The translations under genes and the position numbers were made by a program. The notes beneath the pieces were generated by a model that made no database searches, had not been told where the DNA came from, and saw only the letters and a list, made by a program, of their open reading frames with translations. DNA of 64,000 bases from Hymenochaete sp. R1 (lineage: Eukaryota; Basidiomycota; Agaricomycetes; Hymenochaetales; Hymenochaetaceae), in assembly GCA_019400425.1 (NCBI GenBank), contig JAFREE010000066.1, positions 1 through 64,000 of the forward strand. The letters run 5' to 3'. This document shows, one piece after another, positions 56,320-64,000 of this stretch. The stretch's first letter is position 1. Each line of letters starts with the position of its first letter.

Positions 56320-56918
56320 CTTAGAGAGGATGTGCTATTATTTTGATTAGGCTTTATATCTCATGTCAGTAGGGAAGTCTACGCGTACCTGGTGTGTTAA
56401 GATGGTGGGTTGAGGAAGGAGAGGCAGGGTGGTTGGGCAGGTAGTAGTTGGTGTGATGTGAGTTATAAAGAGTAGTCGAGTGCCAAACGCTTTGGTCAGA
56501 GACGATGGAGCAAATCGAATCGGGGTTTCAACGACAAATCTGGCCTTCAGTCGAAACCAAAATCTGCGATTGCACGAAACAGTCAACAGTCAGCCCAAAC
56601 ACCGTTTATCGTAGTCAGAGCGATATATCGAAGTCTCACAGCGCCATTGTCGCCTAGCTTCACTCATAATCACCCCTGTGTATTGCACTGGCAGGGAGTA
56701 CCGACCTTTGATACAAATTATCTTTCTGTCCTAAATAATATTCTGATCTCTTGAAAACGACGTTGCTATATACGTTGCTATATAAACCTGTGTGGGAGAT
56801 CATGACTCGAATACGTCAGACGAGTCTTATGGACCCACATCTGCAAACTATATGTTGCCATTAAACCTCATCGCATGCCTCAAACGCATATTTTACTTAA
56901 GACAAAAGACCCCAGACT
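56320..56918. other. Intergenic with a 12-bp tandem repeat
   Basis: No gene is seen. CGTTGCTATATA occurs twice head to tail at 56761-56784, followed by AACC. Confidence 0.6.
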
Positions 56919-58166
56919 TCACTTCATAAGAGCTGGATCCGGCCTATATTCCATACCTCTGCTAGCGCGCCAAGTTTCAGGGTCCTATGAAGGTAGAATG
57001 AGTGCTATACTGAGCGAAATGAATCTGGACAATATTCACTGACCTTGATATTAGCAGTCCTTTGGTTCCTCATGCGCCTGAAGAACCATTCACCAGCAGT
57101 GGCGTTCGGGAAATACTTAGCTCGCCTTTCGCCGTCCATAGCATTCACAGCTTTTTCGACAATCTCGCTCCGGTCCGTCAAAGCCCTAAGCTCATTGTCG
57201 TATCCAGGGCGCGTGAAAAATACCACGGACCATCGCGGGAGAGTAGCTTGAGCTCCGGGCGCGGGAACCACTCGGTGAAGGTTTGAATGCAAAATACCGC
57301 CGGAGTAGAGATCGAGCGTGTCTCCGATATTACAGATTGCATGTCCTGGAATCGGACGAACGTACTGCCACTCCGCCGCTCCCGGAGGAAGCACCTGCAG
57401 CCCTCCCAACACGTTGTGGTGAAGGAACGACAAAGACCCAAAGTCAGTGTGAGCACCGAGTGAAACTTTCGTAGAAGAATTGGGGAAGGGAGGATTTCTG
57501 ATTGCTCGTGCTTCAGAGCCGCTGTTGTGGAGTAGTCCGTGCTGGTCGAGGAGCGAGCCTGCGGGCAGACCAAGCTTATTCTCGAAAACTGAAATGAGAG
57601 TATTATTGATATTGATTGATTTCTTAACGAAAGGTATGATGGTTGGCTCCATGCGAGCGTTGACTGTCGACGGATAAGTACGGACGGCAACCTTGGGATA
57701 GGCGATGGCATCGTCTTTCATAATGTTGATAAACTCGACCGTATCGGGGTCTCCTTTTTCGTTAGTTACAGACCCACCGGCTTTTTTGTACCTTTATATT
57801 AAAAGTCATATAAGCCTGAATAATAATTGACGATTGTCATCTCACCCTGCGGACTTCCCATCATCGCCTTGCTCGTATTTCATTTTCTCTTCCATAGGAA
57901 GATTCATCGTCTCTTCTCCCATAGCAAACATTCCAGCGACTTCTTCTTCCGCACCATGGTTTTTGAGACTAGCAATTCGTCTCTTTCAGTAATACGAAAT
58001 AATTGCATATAACTTCAACTTACTACCAAAACCCCAGTGTTGTAGCAGCTTTCCAGAGTTTGTCCATCTCTTGAGGATCTCTGACCTTGATCTGTTCGAA
58101 GTCCACTACGAGAAGTGGATGAGTCGGGACGTCGTCCGGGAACGTCGGCAATGTGAGTCCTGGCAT
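56919..58166 (-). CDS. 2OG-Fe(II) oxygenase, tandem copy 1
   Basis: Four exons give about 358 residues. Exon 1 (58166 to about 58025) starts MPGLTLPTFPDDVPTHPLLV, exon 2 encodes LKNHGAEEEVAGMFAMGEE, exon 3 the catalytic core, and a small last exon ends with a TWRASRGMEY segment and stop at 56919. Iron ligands are His/Asp in GAHTDFGSLSF near residue 203 and the distal His in HSNLHRVVPAPG near 261; the 2OG-binding Arg is in PRWSVVFF near 275. The fold is isopenicillin-N-synthase-like, as in many fungal metabolite-tailoring enzymes. It is the most divergent of three tandem copies. Substrate unknown. Confidence 0.9.
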
Positions 58167-58981
58167 GTTGAGTACCTGTGAGAGATAACTGTGCGGAAAG
58201 ACTACTGGTTTATATAGCTCCTCGGTAATAGAGATTGAGTTATACAGCAGGCGGAATACATTGTGGTGACAAATAGCAGATGACCTTCGCATATCGGAGT
58301 TGCTAAAAATAATCTTTAGTATTCAATATTTCGCACCGATAAAAACCGAGCTGATAGACTGGGCCGACGTTGAGAAGACACGAGCACTCCAATAGCTCTG
58401 ATAGAATCCGTATCTACCTATAGATGGCGGCAACGAAGTGTGAAAGTCCGTTTGAAACCGGCATTGGTCAATCCAATCGACCAAAAACCTTGGAATGTCA
58501 GGAGAGGGGACAGGAAAGACCGGGAGAAAACTGGTGTTACGCTTTTGAAATGAGTAGTACGACTTTCACGGCGAAAAAGGCCCAAGATGAGGTCATGTAG
58601 AAGCATTGTGAAGAGAGAGGGATCCCGCGCTCTTATTGAATAGAAACAGTTGTCAGTCAAAGGCATGCAATATAGATATTTAGATTACCCACCAAACATT
58701 CCGACAATGGAAAAGACCACTCAAGCCCTTTTTTCAGCATGGCTTAATTGCCATAGTGGGGAGTATGGTTGTCTCATGTTGCGGGTGACCAACCGCTGAA
58801 ATCGGCTTCAAGTAATTGATTGTGTCAATTATATTGATCCTGGTGGAAATGTTCCCACAGGACAACGGCACACTTTCCGTTTTGTTCGAAAAGTCCATCC
58901 GTAACATCTCAGAACGTCATATAATCGAAACAGACAGCACAATTTTGGTATCTACCCGTCAATTCCTTCGGGCTTTTGTAT
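58167..58981. other. Intergenic between tandem 2OG genes
   Basis: No gene is seen. The left end holds the promoter of copy 1. Confidence 0.5.
58209..58217 (-). promoter_or_regulatory. TATA box of 2OG copy 1
   Basis: CTATATAAA on the minus strand lies about 45 bases upstream of the ATG at 58166. This is the same spacing as in copies 2 and 3. Confidence 0.4.
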
Positions 58982-60228
58982 CTACCTGGCTGCAGACTTA
59001 TGTTCCATTCCTTGACCCGCACGCCAAGTCTCGGGACCCTACAACATATGCTCAGCACTTCTTCCTTGGCATAAATAAAACGCTTCACTCACCGTCCTAT
59101 TCTTGATTCTCCGGTTCCTTTTTCTTCGCATAAACCATTCGCCAGATGTAGAGTTTGGGAAGAACTTAGCTCTCATATCTTCATCCAATGAATCAATCGC
59201 GTGATTTATAGCATCACTTTGATCCGCCAAAGCATGTAGTTGTACATTGTTCCCAGGACGGGTGAAAAACACCACTGACCATCGCGGGAGTGCACTCTGT
59301 GCTCCTGGCGGGGGTACAACTCGATGAAGATTAGAGCGCAAGATGCCTCCAGTAAAGATCGTTAACGTATCTCCGATGTTACAGATCGCATGTCCGGGCA
59401 GGGGTCGGATGTATTGCCATTCATCAGCACCAGGAGGAAGCACCTGAAGCCCTCCGAGCCTATTGTGCAGGAATGACAATGACCCGAAATCTGTGTGAGC
59501 GCCCAAAGCCACCTTCGACTTATCGAAAGGCGTGTCCGCGCCCATCCTCGGCGGGCTTTTGATACATCGTGCTTCCGAAATACTGTAGTCATAGAGCGCA
59601 TGACGATCAAGGAGAACCCCAGCTTGAACCCCAAGCTTGCTCTCGATGACAGAAATGATGGTGTTGTTAACGACTATAGATTTCTTCACGAACGACTTGA
59701 TTGTCGTCTCCATGCGCGCATTGACGGTGGATGGATAGGTTCGGAGTGCCACTTCTGGGTATGCAAGCGCATCATCTTTCGCAACATTGATGTATTCAAC
59801 GGTATCCGGGTTCCCGTACTCGTCTGTTGCACTGGCGCCCGCAGCCTTGTATCTTCATTTGCTGGTTATGAAAAGCGAAGAAAAAGTAAACGAGAGAAGC
59901 ATCCACTCACCCTGCAGACATTCCATCGTCTCCGTGATCAAACTTCATCTTCTCCTCCAAGGGGAGGTCCATTGTCTCCTGTCCCATCTCGAACATTTCT
60001 GAAACTTCCTCGTCGGCTCCGTGATTCCTCAAGCTAGAGTAACATTAAAATATTGTACACGTAGCGGCGCTAAAGATATACTCACTACCAAAAACCTAGA
60101 CTGGTTGCTGCTTTCCACAGCTTGTCGATTTCATTAGGGTCTCGGAGTTGTATGAGCTCGAAGTCGATTACCAGAAGCGGATGCGTCGGAATGTCATCAG
60201 GAAAGGGTGGAAACGAAATACCAGGCAT
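58982..60228 (-). CDS. 2OG-Fe(II) oxygenase, tandem copy 2
   Basis: This has the same four-exon layout as copies 1 and 3. Exon 1 starts MPGISFPPFPDDIPTHPLLV; exon 2 contains LRNHGADEEVSEMFEMGQE; the core has GAHTDFGSLSFLHN, RSNLHRVVPPPG and PRWSVVFFTRPG, so the metal triad and 2OG arginine are intact. The final small exon, after an intron beginning at GTGAGTG, supplies GPETWRAGQGMEH and a stop at 58982. It is closer to copy 3 than to copy 1, for example in DLPLEEKMKF against NLPMEEKMKY. The tandem same-strand layout indicates unequal crossing-over or similar local duplication. Confidence 0.9.
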
Positions 60229-60940
60229 CTTGCCGGTGATCCTTGACGCGAGCTGAGCAGGATATATACGTATCGCGATGGGAAGTAAGTCTCTTATAAA
60301 GCACAACGAAATCAAGCAGCTTTGAATGACCGGCCCGACTGGAACACCGTCTGAAGCCGGGCCGTTGCTGGCACCCACCAGATACCATTTTTCTGGTAGA
60401 GAAAAAGTAGGGGCTATTCATGAACCATAGGCCGAAATATAACTCGAAACTCCTATTTATGCATCCGTGAGACAGACATCGTAAAGTGCTTGAAGTGCCG
60501 CAGATAGAAAAAGATCCCACTCACTATTCGATTACATTAAAGACGGTCCAATTAGCCGCCGAAGCAGCTGTTAACATTTTTTTTTTGATATAGTTTGGCT
60601 TTACTGAATATACTCAGCGTTTCACGAATAAACAGTCTGTCCTGGCTGTTTGGATGGAAGCCTCGTCAATTAATGAAGCAACATACGCAAGCGAAGGTTT
60701 CTTTGTCTCGTGGATTTCCACGATGCACCACACTGCGCAAACGTTTCTTACCGAATACTACTTCATTCTTTGCTGACTACGTCGATGACCTACATATACG
60801 ATGAATCGTCGACATGGGCCAAACGGATATATCGCAATATATTTGTTAATTGTTTATCCCTCACAGCTTAAGACCTCACGTAGTCATGGCCGTATGCATT
60901 GATCCTGCTTTAAAGCACCACCACCTGCGGGGCTCCGCGA
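60229..60940. other. Intergenic between tandem 2OG genes
   Basis: No gene is seen. The left end holds the promoter of copy 2, and a run of T occurs near 60580. Confidence 0.5.
60254..60272 (-). promoter_or_regulatory. TATA block of 2OG copy 2
   Basis: TACGTATATATCCTGCTCA on the minus strand ends about 26 bases before the ATG at 60228. It matches the block before copy 3 at 17 of 19 positions, whereas the flanking noncoding DNA is dissimilar. Confidence 0.45.
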
Positions 60941-62186
60941 TTAAATGACTTCCGGTTTATGTTCCATTCCTCGACTCGCGCGCCATGTTTCGGGCCCCTA
61001 TAACATACACTCAGCAATTGTTTGTCGACAGAATGAATAATACTCCATTCCACTCACCGTTCGATTCTTGATTCTCTGGTTCTTTATTCTTCGCGCGAAC
61101 CATTCACTTGATGTAGAGTTTGGGAAAAACTTCGTTTTTGCCTGATCGTCCAATGCATTGACCGCACGGTCAATAGCCTTGCTCTGTTCCGTCAAAGCCT
61201 CCAAATGCACTCTGTTTCCGGGACGAGTAAAGAACACGAGCGACCAACGCGGGTGCGCACTCTGCGCGCCCGGTGGAGGCACGACTCGATGAAGATTGGA
61301 GCGAAGGATTCCCCCACTAAAGAGCGTTAGCGCATCTCCGACGTTACAAACTGCGTGTCCCGGTAACGGCCGGACGTATTGCCATTCGTCGGTTCCAGGA
61401 GGAAGAACCTGAAGACCTCCAAGTCTGTTGTGCAGGAATGACAAAGACCCAAAATCTGTATGAGCGCCCAAGGCCACCATCGACTTCTCTTGATCCGCAT
61501 CCAAGCCTAACTTTGGTGGATTTTTGATACACCGCGCTTCTGAACCACTGTGGTCATAGAGAGCATGGCGATCAAGAAGGGCACCCGCCGGAACTCCGAG
61601 TTTGCTCTCGAAGACAGAAATGATAGTATTGTTGACGACAATCGATTTCTTGACGAATGGTTTGATTGTTGATTCCATGCGTGCATTGACTGTGTGTGGG
61701 TATGCACGGAGGGCCACCTTGGGGTATGCTAGAGCATCATCCTTCGAAATGTTGATAAATTCAACAGTGTCGAGGTTTCCGTACTCGTCTGTTGCATTCG
61801 AGCCCGCTGCCTTATACCTTTGATTGCATGTTAGAGAAAACTCTCCTGATTAAGGCGAGTCTACTTACCCTGCAGACATACCACTGTCCCCTTGCTCGAA
61901 CTTCATCTTCTCTTCTAGCGGTAGGTCCATTGTCTCCTGTCCCATTTCGAACATTGCGGAGACCTCTAAGTCCGCTCCATGATTTTTCAAGCTGGCATTG
62001 CATGTCATCAACAAATACATAATTTTGCTGAAGATGCACTCACTACCAGAAACCAAGACCTGTCGCCGCTTCCCACAGCTTATCGATTTCATCGGGGTCT
62101 CGGAGTTTGATAAGCTCGAAGTCTACAACTAGAAGTGGGTGGGTTGGAATATCGTTTGGGAAAGGTGGGAGTGAAAGACCAGGCAT
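60941..62186 (-). CDS. 2OG-Fe(II) oxygenase, tandem copy 3
   Basis: Four exons, about 358 residues, starting MPGLSLPPFPNDIPTHPLLV. Exon 2 reads LKNHGADLEVSAMFEMGQE; the core has GAHTDFGSLSFLHN (His/Asp), RSNLHRVVPPPG (distal His) and HPRWSLVFF (2OG-binding Arg). The last exon gives GPETWRASRGMEHKPEVI and a stop at 60941. All catalytic residues are present. The exon borders match copies 1 and 2 exactly, so the genes share an ancestor with the same introns. Differences between copies cluster in exon 3 around the GxxxxxLLD(R/Q)H region, which could alter substrate choice (inference). Confidence 0.9.
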
Positions 62187-62847
62187 CTTATTTGTGATAG
62201 AATGGGTCTTCGGCGCGGATTGAGCATAATATATACGTAGAGCTGTGGGAGTCAATTCGGTAGAAATGCTCTGTCCAGCGTTTTGGAGGGCCGACCGCAC
62301 CACCTGACGTCGAGCTGTTTTTGTACTCCCATTAAGTAACTTTCCGGGTTTCAATGACCTTCACGTTCAAAGATTTGATTTTTAAGCCACTTCCGTCGTC
62401 AAGCGTGTGTATCTCTTGTGTATGTTGACATCTTGGACTCAAGATCATTCGTTGCTTATAGAAAGTAACATCAAGTCCTAGCCGTGGCTGCATGAGCGAC
62501 ACATGTAGATTAACTGAGAAGGGGTCAACTCACTGTTAGCGTAGAATATGCTTTATTACCCTGAAGAAGACTTATCATCATAAGAAATAAACTTCAGCTT
62601 TTTCATGACGGCCTTGTCCTTCCTGAATGCATGGATGAAATGTTTAAGGCGCCCGCTAGGTCGATGGCTCTGTGCGAGGCCTGAAAGGGTCTCTCCGTCA
62701 TTGCTTTTCTTTTTAGATAAGAGGCAAATTACGTCAGTGAGGAAAACGTAAGCTGTTCCGCCGAGGTGTTCGCAAGTCCAAAGCAGGCCGCTTTGCCTTA
62801 CGTTTACTCTTCCCTCGACATTCACGCGAAACTATACAAGCACAACA
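62187..62847. other. Divergent promoter region
   Basis: The interval between 2OG copy 3 (minus) and RTF2 (plus). A minus-strand frame of 89 codons at 62556-62825 has no recognisable features and is not called. Confidence 0.45.
62221..62239 (-). promoter_or_regulatory. TATA block of 2OG copy 3
   Basis: TACGTATATATTATGCTCA on the minus strand lies about 35 bases before the ATG at 62186. It is shared with copy 2. Confidence 0.45.
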
Positions 62848-63967
62848 ATGGGTAACGACGGAGGAAGTATCCCAGACAGACGGGACCTAGTGCGAACGAA
62901 GGCTAAGGTAAGTTCTGTAGAGTTTGCTGGTACAATGACTTACTTTGCACTTATAGGCTGAGCAAGCCGACAAGGCGAACCAGTCCCGCGCCCGATGGTT
63001 CTTCTGCGCTCTGTCCAAGGTACGCTCTTCGTATCGCCTTGCAAGCTTTTCACTCGATCGTCTGACTGTGCTACAGAGACCGTTGCAGGAACCTATCGTT
63101 TCCTGTGCGCTGGGAAAGCTATACAACAAAGATGCATTGTTGGAATATCTTCTGGATAGGTCCGCTCACGGGGAAGGAGAAGAAGTATGCGGGCACGTTA
63201 AGTCTCTTAAGGTGATTTTTGAAGCATTAGCGTACTAGTATCCTACTTAACGTCTTTCCAGGACATCAAGACTTTAAGGTTAACACCAAACCCAGCCCCA
63301 GCGCCTGACAATCCAGACTCGGACACGTATAGAGCACAATTCGTTTGCCCATTGACCCTCAAGGAGATGAACGGTGGCCTCCCGTTTGTTTACATCGCGA
63401 CTTGTGGGTGTGTGCTATCTCAAGCTGGCTTAAAGGCCATGTCGAACACTGGAGCATCGTCAACACCACCGCCCTCGGACGAAGAAAAGAAAGGAGAAAT
63501 GGCGAAGGTTCAACTCGATTTATGTCCCCAATGTGGTGCGAAATACGATCGATTATTGGACATTCGTACACTCAATCCGGACAAGGAGACAGAGGAGACT
63601 ATGCGGTTGGCAATGGAAGTGCGGAAGAGGCAGAAGGGCGGAAAGGACAAGTTGAAGTCGAAGAAACGGAAAGCAGAAGAACCTAATACCGACAAAGATT
63701 ATACCGAGGCCAAAAAGGCAAAACCTGCGCCATCAATGAATCCTTCAATTGCTGCAACAAGTCGGGCCGTTGTGGATAGTCTGGCTGCAGAGGAGACAAA
63801 GCGGAAGGCGGGAATGAGCGACGCTGTCCGAAGCTTATACGAAAGCAATGGAACATACAAGGAGTCGTTTATGACACGGACATTTAATCGCGTAAGTTAT
63901 TTCTATGTACATGTATTGCATGATGTCCCGCACTCACAACTAATTTTGTCATTTTCAGTACGCCTGA
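62848..63967 (+). CDS. RTF2: Replication termination factor 2
   Basis: RTF2 is a nuclear protein that acts at stalled replication forks, known from fission yeast termination and human fork restart. It has about six exons. The start MGNDGGSIPDRRDLVRTKAK is the canonical N-terminus. It is followed by RARWFFCALSKRPLQEPIVS, LGKLYNKDALLEYLLDRS, FVCPLTLKEMNGGLPFVYIA with CGCVLS (a degenerate RING/U-box-like zinc site), CPQCGAKYD, and a lysine-rich low-complexity tail. A short last exon adds only YA and the stop. The protein is roughly 300 residues, as usual for fungi. Confidence 0.93.
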
Positions 63968-64000
63968 TTTGCGTTTCTCCCTTTCTCTCTTACGAGTCTC

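Noticed and set aside
62556..62825. 89-codon minus-strand frame upstream of RTF2
   Set aside because: No domain is visible and it occupies a divergent promoter interval; not enough to call a gene.
1..64000. tRNA, rRNA, CRISPR arrays and retrotransposon polyproteins
   Set aside because: I looked for tRNA B-box-like sequence, regular repeat-spacer arrays and reverse-transcriptase or integrase motifs and saw none; a covariance-model search would settle the tRNA question.

Overview
The window looks like nuclear DNA of a filamentous mushroom-forming basidiomycete (Agaricomycetes). Genes are dense and lie on both strands. Introns are short (about 45-60 bases) with GT..AG borders. The family mix fits such fungi: an NLR-type NACHT/WD40 protein, many divergent F-box proteins, a DUF6593 protein, 2-oxoglutarate oxygenase tandems and lineage-specific orphans. 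I see no rRNA, tRNA, CRISPR array or bacterial-type operon. All splice sites are read by eye.

Layout. 0.1-11.0 kb: an NLR gene of about 1590 residues, with eight exons and fourteen WD40 blades. A second copy of its last ~1 kb, including 3' flank, lies at the left edge. Between them are a 695-bp TA-flanked inverted-repeat element (a MITE of Tc1/mariner type) and long gene-poor stretches. 11.0-21.8 kb: housekeeping genes, namely Mediator subunit MED21, a CUL4-type cullin, an F-box gene, a DUF6593 gene and a CNNM/Mam3 (DUF21-CBS) membrane protein. 22-25 kb: an F-box gene flanked by two F-box relics. 25.4-33.3 kb: a large orphan, mitochondrial phosphatidylserine decarboxylase, and a divergent ChaC-type gamma-glutamylcyclotransferase. 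33.4-39.6 kb: two more F-box genes and a GPALPP/DUF3752 protein. 40.2-43.6 kb: three tandem copies of an unrecognised gene family, the middle one decayed. 44.4-47.7 kb: an F-box gene and an F-box pseudogene. 48-51.4 kb: retromer subunit VPS35. 52-62.2 kb: a LaeA/TAM-like methyltransferase, one 2OG-Fe(II) oxygenase, a small orphan, and three tandem 2OG-Fe(II) oxygenases. 62.8-64 kb: RTF2.

How the genes relate. The conserved genes serve unrelated core functions: transcription, ubiquitin ligation, lipid synthesis, glutathione turnover, endosomal sorting and replication termination. The accessory genes are where birth and death are visible. The NLR tail duplication, the F-box genes and relics in two subfamilies, the orphan triplet with a recent-looking homogenised 3' segment, and the 2OG triplet all show local duplication followed by decay or divergence. 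The best candidates for something undescribed are the orphan triplet at 40.2-43.6 kb and the methyltransferase/2OG block at 52-62 kb.
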